Source of the DNA: Planctomycetota bacterium
GTDB taxonomy: Bacteria > Planctomycetota > UBA8742 > UBA2392
Assembly (NCBI GenBank): GCA_019186845.1
Contig: JABARW010000037.1
Span: 1 to 50,286 of the forward strand
DNA: 50,286 bases
Direction of reading: 5' to 3'
The translations under genes and the position numbers were made by a program. Shown one piece after another: positions 24,955 to 33,980 of the stretch (position 1 is the stretch's first letter; every line of letters starts with the position of its first letter). A model generated the notes under the pieces. It worked only from the letters and a program-made list of their open reading frames with translations. It was not told where the DNA came from and did not search any database.

Positions 24955-26417
24955 CAGCGGTAGCTCCGGATATCGGTTTTGGACGAGAAACTGACCAGAG
25001 TCCAGCTCGCGCCGCCCGTGGCCGAAGACCCGGCACGGATCTCCCAGTCTCCGAGCATCTGGGGCAAGAGCAGGTAATCGGCGGCACTGAAATGGGTGCC
25101 CTTGAGCTTATCCTCGGCCAGCGAAAGCGCGGCACAGAGCGCTTTGCCGCTGAGCGCGTTGGAGGCCGGTGGCGGGTCTTGCAGCGCGAACAGGGCATCG
25201 CGCAGGACTTTCAGGCCCGCGGAAAGTTCCGTGCGGCGCTGCTCAAATACGTTGACGTCGGATTCCGCGCCGACGGTCCAGCGCACAGGGACCTTCGCGA
25301 AGTTGAAATCGGCCGCCTTGGCGGCGTCAACGTCCAGGTCACCGTCGAGGTGCAGGGCGTGGCTGGGATAGAGCGCCTTGACGCGGGCGTGCAGATGGCC
25401 GGTTTGCTCGTGCTTGAACCAGCTCAGTGAAAATGCGTTGTCGTTGTAGAAGGGCATGCAGTCCCAGTAGTCGTCGCCCAGGCCCAGCTCGGACTTCAGC
25501 TGCCAGTTGCCAAAACTGCCCTTGTGCAGTTCGTCCTTCGACTTCTTTTCCACGTTCTCCTTGAAGCGATAGCGCGCGGCAGCCTCAAGCAGCGTGGCAA
25601 GGCGCTCGGCGCCGACCTGGACGGCCAGTTTGCCGCTGCCGGGGTCGGTCGCATCGCGCTCAAATTCCATGCCGTTGAGCACCGAGCCGTGGATATCAAC
25701 CCACCAGAAGCCGCCGCCCCAGGAGTTGAGATTCATCTTGGCCCCGACGAAGCGTGCCTTGGGGTCGGGCTCTTCGCCCTGGTTACTGCTGAAATCAAAA
25801 TCGTAGAGATTGCCGACGGGTACCGGCGCATAGCGCTCGCCGGCCCAGACCTTGTAAGTGCCGTTCCAGCCCGCCTCTTCCTCGATGTGGTAGTCCCTGA
25901 TCTTGAAAAACCGGCCGTCAAGCATTCTGGGGTCAAGCCCCAGAACCTTCAAAGCCTGCTCCGTCGTGGCTTCGGACGGAAAGAGATTGGGCAGTTCATC
26001 CCACATGTTGCGCCGATGACGCTGCTGGCGTTCGCGAATGGCCTCCACGATGGCCAAAATGGCCAGCCTCGCCTCCGCGCGCCAGGCCTCTGAGGCCGCC
26101 GCGGGCGCGAGCAGCAAAGCGCCCTCACGCGCGTCCAGAAGCTTGAGCCCCAGGGCCCGGGCAATCTCCTCATCGGGCAGAACGGTCCGGGCCGTAAAGC
26201 GCGTAATACCGGCGCGATGGGAAACCGCCCGGACATCCTTGAGGCCTCGCACCTTGCCCAGGCGCTCGCTGGTGGCACGCAGGGGCCGGGTGTAGCCCTG
26301 GCTCAGGCCTACAAGCCTCAGTTCAATGGCGCGTTCAGCGGCCTGCGCCTGCCCGGGCGAGCCGGCCCAGAAAAGCAGCCCCAGCGAGAAAGCCGCCAGC
26401 AGTACTTTCCTAATCAT
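24954..26417 (-). CDS. Secreted protein of unknown function, first gene of the TssL/M operon
   Basis: This 487-residue protein has a Sec signal peptide (about 1-26, cleavage near AQA-AE). A basic N-terminal alpha/beta region, a helical segment and a Trp/Gly/Asp-rich beta region (NLNSWGGGFWWVDIHGS near 225) follow, then a helical C-terminus. No family is recognised. The start is ATG 26417 with a GAGGTG site, preferred over upstream in-frame codons because it gives a good signal peptide. It is the first gene of a minus-strand unit that continues through a lipoprotein, the amidotransferase-transglutaminase, the glutaminase, tssL and tssM with gaps from -14 to +39 nt. It is divergent from secA. 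Confidence 0.78.
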   Translation of the reverse strand: MIRKVLLAAFSLGLLFWAGSPGQAQAAERAIELRLVGLSQGYTRPLRATSERLGKVRGLKDVRAVSHRAGITRFTARTVLPDEEIARALGLKLLDAREGALLLAPAAASEAWRAEARLAILAIVEAIRERQQRHRRNMWDELPNLFPSEATTEQALKVLGLDPRMLDGRFFKIRDYHIEEEAGWNGTYKVWAGERYAPVPVGNLYDFDFSSNQGEEPDPKARFVGAKMNLNSWGGGFWWVDIHGSVLNGMEFERDATDPGSGKLAVQVGAERLATLLEAAARYRFKENVEKKSKDELHKGSFGNWQLKSELGLGDDYWDCMPFYNDNAFSLSWFKHEQTGHLHARVKALYPSHALHLDGDLDVDAAKAADFNFAKVPVRWTVGAESDVNVFEQRRTELSAGLKVLRDALFALQDPPPASNALSGKALCAALSLAEDKLKGTHFSAADYLLLPQMLGDWEIRAGSSATGGASWTLVSFSSKTDIRSYR

Positions 26418-26510
26418 GCTCACCTCGCTTGCAACGCAAGCCTGAAAGAAAAGGCATCGAGCCATGCCAAGGCGCAAGACCCTCTGAAAGAGTCAACGTT
26501 CGTTAACTCC

Positions 26511-26540
26511 TTGACCGCAGCACCTCTGGCCGTGAGTATA
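26511..26540 (+). promoter_or_regulatory. Weak sigma-70-like promoter candidate for secA
   Basis: TTGACC (26511-26516, 5 of 6 matches) is followed after 18 nt by AGTATA (26535-26540), a poor -10. It lies about 65 nt upstream of the secA ATG in the divergent region 26418-26603. Confidence 0.25.
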
Positions 26541-26603
26541 GCCCGCCGCGCCAAGTTTTCGTAGGGCGTGCCGTCCACGCCCCTGACTCTGGGATCTCGC
26601 TCC

Positions 26604-29600
26604 ATGCCGCTTCTCGATACGGTTCTCCGCTTTTTCATCGGCTCGCGCAACGAACGCCTGGTCAAAGCGCTCTGGCCCTCCGTGAACAAGATTCTTGACC
26701 TGTTCCCAAAAACCAACGCCCTTTCTGACGCCGAACTCAAGGAGTACACGGGCAGGCTCAAGGAGCGGCGTCGCGACGGCGAGTCCCTGGAAGACCTGCT
26801 GGTGGAGGCCTTCGCCCTCGTGCGCGAGGCCAGCTGGCGCGTGCTGGGCAACCGCCAGATGGTCAAGGACCCCGTCAGCGGCGAGACCATTCCGTACAAG
26901 GCGCACTTTCCCGTCCAGCTCATGGGCGGCATCGTGCTGCACCAGGGCAAGATCGCCGAAATGGTGACCGGTGAAGGCAAGACCTTCGTGGCCACCCCGG
27001 CGGCCTTCCTCAATGCCCTCGACGGCCGCGGCGTCCATGTGGTGACGGTCAATGACTACCTGGCCCGACGCGACGCGGAAGAGCAGGGCCGCGTGCTGGC
27101 CCTGCTGGGCATGTCCTGCGGCTACATCCTCACCGACATGGACAACGAGGAACGCCGCGAGATGTACGCGCGCGACATCACCTACGGCACCAACAACGAA
27201 TTCGGGTTTGACTACCTGCGCGACAACATGAAGGTCGACCCGCGCACGCAGGTCCAGCGTGAGCTGCACTACGCTGTCATCGACGAAGTGGACTCCATTC
27301 TCATCGACGAAGCGCGCACGCCCCTGATCATCTCCGGCGCCGCCGAAGACAACGCGGCCAAGTACGCCAAGGCCGACGAGATCGCCAAGACGCTCAAGGG
27401 CATCGACTCCGAGAAGCTGAAGGACATTATCGTCACCAAACACGGCAAGGCGGCCCTGCAGGACAAGCAGCTCTATCTCGATGAACTCAACCACTACGAC
27501 TTCGAGATCAAGGAAAAGGAAAGCCAGGCCCTGCTGACGGAACGCGGCGTCTCCAAGGTTGAAAAGGCATTGGGCGTCAAGCACCTCTACGACGGCGTGC
27601 ACATGGAATGGCCGCATTTGATGGAGCAGGCCCTGCGCGCCAACAACCTGTTCAAGCTGGACAAGGAATACGTCGTGCACGAGGGCGAAGACGGCCCGGA
27701 GATCGTCATCGTCGATGAATTCACCGGCCGCCTGCAGCATGGCCGCCGCTGGTCCGACGGCCTGCACCAGGCCGTGGAGGCCAAGCACGGCATCCGCGTG
27801 CGCGCGGAAAGCCAGACCCTGGCCACCATCACCCTGCAGAACTATTTCAAGCTGTACAACAAGATCAGCGGCATGACCGGCAGCGCCATGACCGAGGCCG
27901 CCGAATTCGAGAAGATCTACAAGCTCGACGTCGTGGCCATTCCCACCAACCGCCCGCTGATCCGCGCTGACAACGAAGACCTGATCTACGGCACGGCCGA
28001 CGAAAAGTGGGCCGCCATCTGCGAGGAAATCGAGAAGGTCCACAAGACCGGCCGGCCCATACTGGTAGGCACCACGAGCGTCGAGAAGTCCGAGCATCTG
28101 TCCAAACTGCTCCATGCCCGGGGGCTCAAGCACAACACCCTCAACGCCAAGTTCCATGCGCGCGAGGCGGAAATCGTGGCGCAGGCCGGCCGCAAGGGAC
28201 AGATTACGGTCTCCACCAACATGGCGGGCCGCGGCACGGACATTCTTCTGGGCGGCAACCCCAAGTTCATGGCGTTGCAGGCCCTGCGCGCCGAGGGCAA
28301 GAAACTCGAAGACTTCCTGCCCGAGGAGTTCCGGGGCGTCGAGGGCTGGCGTATTGAGCGTGACACCCTGTTCGCCGCCGAGCTGGCCTGGGACCACGCC
28401 GTGGACGAAAAGGCCCGCGAGTTCCGTCCGGCCATCGACGCCGAACACGAGGAAATCGTCAAGCTGGGCGGCCTGCAGGTCATCGGCACCGAACGCCACG
28501 AATCTCGCCGCATTGACAATCAGCTTCGCGGCCGCTGCGGCCGCCAGGGCGACCCGGGCTCCAGCCAGTTCTTCATCTCCCTTGATGACGACCTGATGCG
28601 CATGTTCGCCGGTCCGCGCATGAAGGGCATCATGCAGAAGCTGGGCCTCAAGGACGGCCAGCCCATCCAGGCGCGCATGGTCTCCAAGAGCGTCGAGCGA
28701 GCCCAGAAGAAGGTCGAGCAGCGCAACTTCGACATCCGCAAGAACCTCATCGAGTACGACGACGTCAACAACGGCCAGCGCAAAGCCGTCTACAAGAAGC
28801 GCCAGATCGTGCTCGCCGGCATGCACCGCGCCGACTTCCTCGCGCTTCAGACCGCCGCCCGCAAGAAGGTCGTCGAGGTCGTCAAAGAACTGGACAAGCT
28901 CTCCGACGTCTCCGACCAGACCAAAATCAGCGCCATCGTGGCCAACAAGCTGGCCCACTGGGCCGACGAAGAGCACGAGGCCGAGATTCCCGACGACGCC
29001 CTGCGCGAGCAGACCGTCGAGGAGTCCGTCCTGCGCCTGGCCCACACCATCCGCGGCAAAGTCCATGCGGACCGCCTGCGCGAGGACATGCTCGACCGCG
29101 TTTACAACGTGGTCGCCGCCTCCATGCAGCGCAACATCAAGGACCCCGAACGCCACGACACCTGGAACTTCGTTGAGATCGCCGCCGATTACCGCCGCGT
29201 CTTCAACGCAGAGGTGGACCCCAAGGACATGCCGCGCGGCATGGGCGGACCGGAGGCCGTGACCAAACTCCAGACCTGGCTGTACGACCGGGCCGTGAAG
29301 CTTTACGAGGAGCGCGAGCGGCGCATCTGCTCCGATCCCACGGGCGCAGCGCTGAAAACACCCGCAGGCCGGCCGGCCACGGGGCGCATGCGCCAACTGG
29401 AGCGCTATCTGGTGCTGCAGAGCCTGGACCAGCACTGGAAGGATCACCTCAAGAACCTGGAGATCATCAAGGGCAGCATCCACTGGGAAAGCTACGCCCA
29501 GAAGGACCCCAAGGACGCCTACAAGAAAAAGGGCCACGAAGCCTTCGAGGCCATGCTGGACAGCGTGGACCACGAGGTAGTCAGCACCATCTTCCGCATC

Positions 29601-29948
29601 GAGGTCCAGTTCGAGGAGGCGCCCCAGGTTCGCGAGGCGCGCCAGGCCCAGGCCTTGCACCCGGCGGTCACTACCACAACCTCCGGCGGCGGCGCGGAGA
29701 TGGCCCCGCCCGCCATGCCCGCCGAGCCTGAAATGCCCAAGCCCAGCGAGGCCCAGGAGCAAACCCGCCGGCAGATGCAGCAGGCCGTGCAGCCCTCACG
29801 GGACACAGGCTTCATGGCGCACAAGAAAAAGCTCCCCGGCCCCAACGACCCCTGCCATTGCGGCTCGGGCAAGAAGTACAAAAAATGCCACATGGCCAGC
29901 GACCAGGCCGGCAGCGGTCAGCCCGGCGCCACGACCCTGCGCGGCTAG
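26604..29948 (+). CDS. secA: Protein translocase ATPase SecA
   Basis: This 1114-residue motor drives proteins through SecYEG. Walker A GEGKT lies near 123-127 and the DEVD box near 227-230, followed by DEARTPLIISG. The second ATPase lobe carries STNMAGRGTDILLGG, and RGRCGRQGDPGSS is intact. The length exceeds the roughly 900 residues of E. coli SecA because of extra charged insertions in the helical scaffold and a long Pro/Ala/Met-rich linker before the C-terminal SEC-C zinc motif, CHCGSGKKYKKCH (about 1084-1096). The start is ATG 26604 (MPLLDTVLRFF). A TPR gene overlaps its 3' end. A long SecA fits Planctomycetota-like genomes but is not proof. Confidence 0.96.
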   Translation: MPLLDTVLRFFIGSRNERLVKALWPSVNKILDLFPKTNALSDAELKEYTGRLKERRRDGESLEDLLVEAFALVREASWRVLGNRQMVKDPVSGETIPYKAHFPVQLMGGIVLHQGKIAEMVTGEGKTFVATPAAFLNALDGRGVHVVTVNDYLARRDAEEQGRVLALLGMSCGYILTDMDNEERREMYARDITYGTNNEFGFDYLRDNMKVDPRTQVQRELHYAVIDEVDSILIDEARTPLIISGAAEDNAAKYAKADEIAKTLKGIDSEKLKDIIVTKHGKAALQDKQLYLDELNHYDFEIKEKESQALLTERGVSKVEKALGVKHLYDGVHMEWPHLMEQALRANNLFKLDKEYVVHEGEDGPEIVIVDEFTGRLQHGRRWSDGLHQAVEAKHGIRVRAESQTLATITLQNYFKLYNKISGMTGSAMTEAAEFEKIYKLDVVAIPTNRPLIRADNEDLIYGTADEKWAAICEEIEKVHKTGRPILVGTTSVEKSEHLSKLLHARGLKHNTLNAKFHAREAEIVAQAGRKGQITVSTNMAGRGTDILLGGNPKFMALQALRAEGKKLEDFLPEEFRGVEGWRIERDTLFAAELAWDHAVDEKAREFRPAIDAEHEEIVKLGGLQVIGTERHESRRIDNQLRGRCGRQGDPGSSQFFISLDDDLMRMFAGPRMKGIMQKLGLKDGQPIQARMVSKSVERAQKKVEQRNFDIRKNLIEYDDVNNGQRKAVYKKRQIVLAGMHRADFLALQTAARKKVVEVVKELDKLSDVSDQTKISAIVANKLAHWADEEHEAEIPDDALREQTVEESVLRLAHTIRGKVHADRLREDMLDRVYNVVAASMQRNIKDPERHDTWNFVEIAADYRRVFNAEVDPKDMPRGMGGPEAVTKLQTWLYDRAVKLYEERERRICSDPTGAALKTPAGRPATGRMRQLERYLVLQSLDQHWKDHLKNLEIIKGSIHWESYAQKDPKDAYKKKGHEAFEAMLDSVDHEVVSTIFRIEVQFEEAPQVREARQAQALHPAVTTTTSGGGAEMAPPAMPAEPEMPKPSEAQEQTRRQMQQAVQPSRDTGFMAHKKKLPGPNDPCHCGSGKKYKKCHMASDQAGSGQPGATTLRG

Positions 29949-31504
29949 GGCCCAAAGCTGCGCGCTTTTACGCCCTCAGGCCGGACTCGGCGGAGTCCGC
30001 CTACCAGTTTGCGCACGCCCTCACGCAGCAGGTGGCCTATCAGCTGTTCATGCCCTCGGCCCGCGCCCGGCTGCACGCCCTCGCGCTGGCGGTCCTGGAG
30101 CAGTCAAAGGGCCAGGTGCCCGCCCGCGACCTGGCTTTGCACGCCCGGCTGGCGCAGTCCGGCCAGGCCGGGTCCTTCAGGCTGCGCAGGCTGGAGCGGC
30201 GCTACCAGCGGCGGGCGGCCCGGGAGGCCGAGCAGCTGAATCAGCCCCTGGAGGCCGCCGCCTGCTACGCGCGGCTGTGCGAGATCTCCGACGCGAACTC
30301 CCGACAGTCCATCGAGTTCCTGATGGGCCTGGCCAAGGCCCTGCGCCACGCCGGCCGGCTCGACGCGGCGCGCAAGGCCGCCTGCCGCGCGCGCCGCTTG
30401 GCGCAGCGTCTCAAACGCACATCTGACTGGGCCCGGGCGGAGTTGCTCCTCGGGGAGATGGAATACACCGGTTCGCGCCTGGCACAGGCCCGGCGTCATG
30501 CGCAAGCCGCCCAACGGCTGGCACGCGCAACACGCAGCACGGAACTGGAGGGCACCGCCGTCAACATGATCGGCGTGGTCACGTTTCAACTCGGTCAGCT
30601 TCGGCGGGGCCTGCGCATCATGGAGCAGGCCGAGCTGGTGCTGCGCGGCAGGCGCAACAGCCGCCCTACCATGCTCACGAGCATCAACCGCGCCGTGGTG
30701 CTCAACGATCTTGGGGAACTCGCGCGGGCGCAATCCATCCTTGAGGGCTGCGTCCGGGTGGCCCGCAGGCGAGGCAACGGGCGTGATCTTGGCACGGCAC
30801 TTGGCAACCTGGGCATCACCTTCCGCAAGCTGGGGCGCCTGGCCCAGGCAAGACGCTGCTACCAGGAGGCCCTGGACATCTCACGCGAGGTCGGCGCGCT
30901 GGATCGCATATCGGCCAACCTCGGAAACCTCGCCAATCTGGATTTCTCTGAGGGCAACTTTGAGCAGGGGGCACGGCTCGTGCGTGAGGCCATGGCCATC
31001 GCCGAAGAACTGGGAGACCTGTCCTCCCTCGGCTTATTCAGCATCAACCTTGCGACCTATCATATTGAACTGGGAGAGTACGAGCAGGCCAAACGCCTTG
31101 TTCTCGACGGCCGGGAACTGGCCAAGAAGGCCAGGGTCCCCTACTACGAAGCAAGCGCACTGAACACGCTGGCCAGCATTTACAACCTCACGGGGGACTT
31201 CGCCCGCGCCGCCGAAAGTGCCCAGAACGCGGCCAGGGCCCTCGAGAGCATCGGCATGGGCGACACCCCCGAGTTTTGCTCGGCCCAGGGCCACCGCGCT
31301 ATCGCCCTGGCCCGCCTGGGCCGCCACAAGGAAGCCCGCGCCGCCGCCCAACAGGGGCTTGCCCGCAAAGCGGGCTACCGCGCCATGACAGAAGATCCGG
31401 ACGCCGATACCCGCCACCTGTGCCAGAACCTGGAGAGCATCGCAAACGGCGGCAGACCTGTCGAAATCAAGGGACCGGCCCGGCTGAACCCGCGCCGACC
31501 CTGA
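29885..31504 (+). CDS. TPR-repeat protein, probably 5'-truncated signalling ATPase remnant
   Basis: This frame of about 539 residues runs without interruption to 31504 but has no good start. The ATG at 29885 lies inside the SEC-C motif of secA and has no ribosome binding site. After about 35 residues of non-protein-like sequence it enters YQFAHALTQQVAYQLF followed by ARARLHALALAVLE. This is the segment that, in large AAA/NB-ARC-type ATPases fused to kinases, cyclases or LuxR regulators, follows the ATPase and precedes the TPR array. The rest is a chain of about eight TPR-like helical hairpins. The upstream kinase/ATPase part is absent, so a deletion joining it to secA is likely. It could still be expressed as a coupled TPR scaffold. 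Confidence 0.6.
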   Translation: MPHGQRPGRQRSARRHDPARLGPKAARFYALRPDSAESAYQFAHALTQQVAYQLFMPSARARLHALALAVLEQSKGQVPARDLALHARLAQSGQAGSFRLRRLERRYQRRAAREAEQLNQPLEAAACYARLCEISDANSRQSIEFLMGLAKALRHAGRLDAARKAACRARRLAQRLKRTSDWARAELLLGEMEYTGSRLAQARRHAQAAQRLARATRSTELEGTAVNMIGVVTFQLGQLRRGLRIMEQAELVLRGRRNSRPTMLTSINRAVVLNDLGELARAQSILEGCVRVARRRGNGRDLGTALGNLGITFRKLGRLAQARRCYQEALDISREVGALDRISANLGNLANLDFSEGNFEQGARLVREAMAIAEELGDLSSLGLFSINLATYHIELGEYEQAKRLVLDGRELAKKARVPYYEASALNTLASIYNLTGDFARAAESAQNAARALESIGMGDTPEFCSAQGHRAIALARLGRHKEARAAAQQGLARKAGYRAMTEDPDADTRHLCQNLESIANGGRPVEIKGPARLNPRRP

Positions 31505-31519
31505 GCCGCGGGCGTGCCG

Positions 31520-31924
31520 CTACTTCACACGAATCTTGTGCGCGCCGCTGCGCATGTCTTCGAAGGTCATGACCATCAGGGGGGCGGCGCTGCCTTCTTT
31601 GGGCCGGGCCGTGACGGTGGTGCCCCCATAGCCATCTTCGGGGTCGCCATCGAGTTCGAATTCATAGGCCTCATAGAAAGTCTTGCGTAACTGGCCTTCA
31701 TCGATGCCGAAGTGCGCCAGAGTCGGCTCGTCCGGCAGCTTGCCGGTCTTCTTGAAATGCGCCAGCACCGCCGTACGGATGATGCCGAAGCTCGCCCTGG
31801 CGTCGGCCTCGGCGCGGCTGCGATCCGTCTTGTTGACGGGGTCGTCCGATCCGCAGGCCGACAGGCACAGGGCCGCCAGCAGGAGGGCAAGCAGGACTGA
31901 AAACCGCGGTCGGATCAGTGGCAC
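31520..31924 (-). CDS. Small lipoprotein with pseudopilin-like domain
   Basis: This 134-residue protein starts with GTG 31924 and has a signal peptide ending in LSAC (Cys24). The mature part has a helix (ADARASFGIIRTAVLAHF) followed by strands with the pattern FELDGDPEDGYGG and TVTARPK, recalling the tyrosine-rich beta sheet of type IV pilins and pseudopilins but without their N-terminal helix. The same domain is at the C-terminus of the next gene upstream (31986-32975). It converges on the TPR gene, with 15 nt between the two. Confidence 0.7.
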   Translation of the reverse strand: MPLIRPRFSVLLALLLAALCLSACGSDDPVNKTDRSRAEADARASFGIIRTAVLAHFKKTGKLPDEPTLAHFGIDEGQLRKTFYEAYEFELDGDPEDGYGGTTVTARPKEGSAAPLMVMTFEDMRSGAHKIRVK

Positions 31925-31942
31925 GGGCCTCTCCGGACAACG

Positions 31943-31968
31943 CGGCCCGGCAACGTCCTGCCGGGCCG
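31943..31968 (-). terminator. Strong hairpin between two lipoprotein-type genes
   Basis: CGGCCCGGCA (31943-31952) pairs with TGCCGGGCCG (31959-31968) across a 6-nt loop. It sits between the stop at 31986 and the start at 31924. There is no T-run, so it may reduce read-through or protect mRNA ends without fully terminating. Confidence 0.4.
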
Positions 31969-31985
31969 TACTCTGATGCTCCGGG

Positions 31986-32975
31986 CTACTCGTCTTCGCG
32001 AATGGCGTAGCCGTTCTGGTTCTTGAGTGAATCCACAGTCAGCGTCACGCCGGGGAGCTTCAGGCCCTTCTTGGGCGTGGCCGTGACCTTGGCGCCCTTG
32101 AAGCCGTCGCTCTTGTTGCCGTCGAGCTTGATGCCATAGTCATAGTACTTCGTATCGAGTTCACCGGGCTTGATGCCGATGGTCTCGAACGTCAGGGTCG
32201 GCGGCAGGGAGTCCTTGCCCGCCTGATAGGCCGCGCGCAGCTTGTCGAAGATGATCTTGAGTGTGTTGCGTGCGTTGGTGACGCGCGGATCAGCCACTTC
32301 CGCGCTGTCCACGGGCACGCTGCCTCCGCGCATGCGCCCCACCTGGAAGGTGAAATCCTCGACGTACCAGCGATTTCCCATGCTGATACAGACCACGCGC
32401 AGATTGTCCCCGTAGCGGTTGCGGAACATCAGCGTGCCGCTGGGCTGCAGGTGCCCGTAGGCGTCCTTCTTGGAGGCACGCAGGCCCGTGTGGCGGTCCA
32501 CGGCATACCAGGAGGCCTTCATGCGGTCCTCAACATCATCGCTCCGGTAGACTCTCCAGCAACCGCACTGAAGGGCGAACCACTGCCTCAGGTCCATGGC
32601 GCGGTAGTCTTTCACGTTGCTGAGCTTGAGCTTGCCCATGGGGTCGGTGCCGCGCTTGCCGTCAATGCCGCTGCGAATGTCTTCCCAGCTCAAGTCGCCC
32701 GAATCGAGGCGGAAGTTCTCCTCTTCGCGGGCCAGGGCCTCGGATGTCTGCCGGTAGGGCATAAGCAGGTCGTAAATCTCGATGAAAGTCTGGCCGCGCA
32801 GGCTGTTGAGCACCTTGAGCGCCAGGGCGTCAAGGTCCGCCGCGGGGGCCGTCTGCTCCCCCATCTGCACCGGCTCAAAGGGTTTGTCCTGCGGCGTCGA
32901 AGCGCTGACCAGAGCCGTGCACAGGGCGCCGGCACAGACCAGCGCGGCGCCAAACAGCATGTGAAGGATACGCAT
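31986..32975 (-). CDS. Exported protein with C-terminal pseudopilin-like domain
   Basis: This 329-residue protein has a signal peptide (about 1-27, ending near VSAS). A first domain of about 190 residues contains Tyr/Trp-rich strands, including a Cys-Gly-Cys-Trp. A C-terminal domain of about 95 residues (IIFDKLRAAY, KYYDYGIKLDG, KVTATPK) matches the mature part of the adjacent small lipoprotein. This C-terminal pattern resembles pilin-like sheets. The start is ATG 32975 with GGGAG upstream. Function unknown; a duplicated envelope module is the safest reading. Confidence 0.7.
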   Translation of the reverse strand: MRILHMLFGAALVCAGALCTALVSASTPQDKPFEPVQMGEQTAPAADLDALALKVLNSLRGQTFIEIYDLLMPYRQTSEALAREEENFRLDSGDLSWEDIRSGIDGKRGTDPMGKLKLSNVKDYRAMDLRQWFALQCGCWRVYRSDDVEDRMKASWYAVDRHTGLRASKKDAYGHLQPSGTLMFRNRYGDNLRVVCISMGNRWYVEDFTFQVGRMRGGSVPVDSAEVADPRVTNARNTLKIIFDKLRAAYQAGKDSLPPTLTFETIGIKPGELDTKYYDYGIKLDGNKSDGFKGAKVTATPKKGLKLPGVTLTVDSLKNQNGYAIREDE

Positions 32976-33094
32976 GCAACTCTCCCGGATTTGAAGGTCC
33001 CCAAGCGTAATACAGGCCAGGGCCAACGCGAAGCCCGGAACAGCCGGCCTGAAGGGGATACAGTGGAGTGGACGAGCCTGAATCGGGCTTTCAG

Positions 33095-33123
33095 AAAAAA
33101 CGCGGGCGGGCCAAGCCCGCCCG
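33095..33123 (-). terminator. Rho-independent terminator
   Basis: Read on the minus strand, CGGGCGGGC pairs with GCCCGCCCG (33115-33123 and 33103-33111) across a 3-nt loop and is followed by CG and TTTTTT (33100-33095). It is placed 17 nt past the stop of the lipoprotein gene at 33140. This is the clearest intrinsic terminator in the window. Confidence 0.85.
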
Positions 33124-33139
33124 TGCAATCCTCGAGGCG

Positions 33140-33895
33140 CTACTTGAGTTCCAGTTCCTGCACCACATCAAAGTGGACCTTCTCTTCAGGGGCCCCTTTG
33201 ACCTTTTCGCTCTCGAACTGGATACGAACCCGGACCTTCGTACCGACCTTGGCTTCGCCCTGCAGCTCCTTGATGGTGGGCTTGCCGATGTTGATCAGCT
33301 TCATGGGGCTGAGGTCCGTCAGGTTGTAGAAGTCGTAGGACCAGGTCGCAACGTCCTTGGGGCTGAACTTCGTCACCCCCTCGTCCATGTTCAAGTTGAT
33401 GATGTAGTGGACGGCCGGGTCCGGCAGCGGCTCGCCGCTGCGCAGCCTGGCAAGCATGTCCGCCGGGACCGGATCAACCGAAAGCACGATGCGCACGCTG
33501 CGATAGCCTTCATCCCACAGAGCCATCACGTGAGGAAAGAGGGTTTCCTTGCCTGTTATGTTGGTGCGGGCGACGGGCGTGAAGTTGTTCCAGTCAATGG
33601 AGCCCGGTTCGGGCTCGGCTTTGGGCTTGTCCTTGGCCGAAATGTCGCCCTGCCCCTTACCGGAACTGCCGTCCTTGCCGGAGCCGGAGTCCTTGCCTCC
33701 TCCTGCTGAACCGTCACCCGACCCCCCCTTGCCCTTCTGGCCTCCGCTGGTGTCTTCCTTGCCGCCCCGATAGGTGAAGTCCGGGTCGGAGCATCCGCCT
33801 TGACCCGAGCCCTTGTCAACGGATGATCCTCCGCACGCGGCCAGCACCAGGAAGCATGAAGCCAACAGCACCATGAACATGAGTCCACGCATCAT
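33140..33895 (-). CDS. Lipoprotein with Gly/Ser/Lys-rich linker, unknown
   Basis: This 251-residue protein has a signal peptide with lipobox LAAC (about Cys21). A low-complexity Gly/Ser/Lys linker (about 30-90) is followed by a domain of about 160 residues containing MALWDEGYRSVRIVLS and ending in a strand-rich region. No family is recognised. The start is the ATG at 33895, with an ATG immediately after it at 33892 that is better spaced from GGAG. It is monocistronic: a strong terminator follows, and it is divergent from the E1 alpha gene. Confidence 0.7.
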   Translation of the reverse strand: MMRGLMFMVLLASCFLVLAACGGSSVDKGSGQGGCSDPDFTYRGGKEDTSGGQKGKGGSGDGSAGGGKDSGSGKDGSSGKGQGDISAKDKPKAEPEPGSIDWNNFTPVARTNITGKETLFPHVMALWDEGYRSVRIVLSVDPVPADMLARLRSGEPLPDPAVHYIINLNMDEGVTKFSPKDVATWSYDFYNLTDLSPMKLINIGKPTIKELQGEAKVGTKVRVRIQFESEKVKGAPEEKVHFDVVQELELK

Positions 33896-33980
33896 TTCTC
33901 CTTGCGAGTGAACGCCAATTGGCGGATATTCCCAACCTCTCAGACCGCATATTGTAACTGGAAGCACACTGGAAAGCTCC

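Noticed and set aside
26493..29762. Minus-strand frame of about 1090 codons opposite secA
   Set aside because: Long antisense frame caused by GC-rich codon use; secA on the plus strand has full family motifs throughout.
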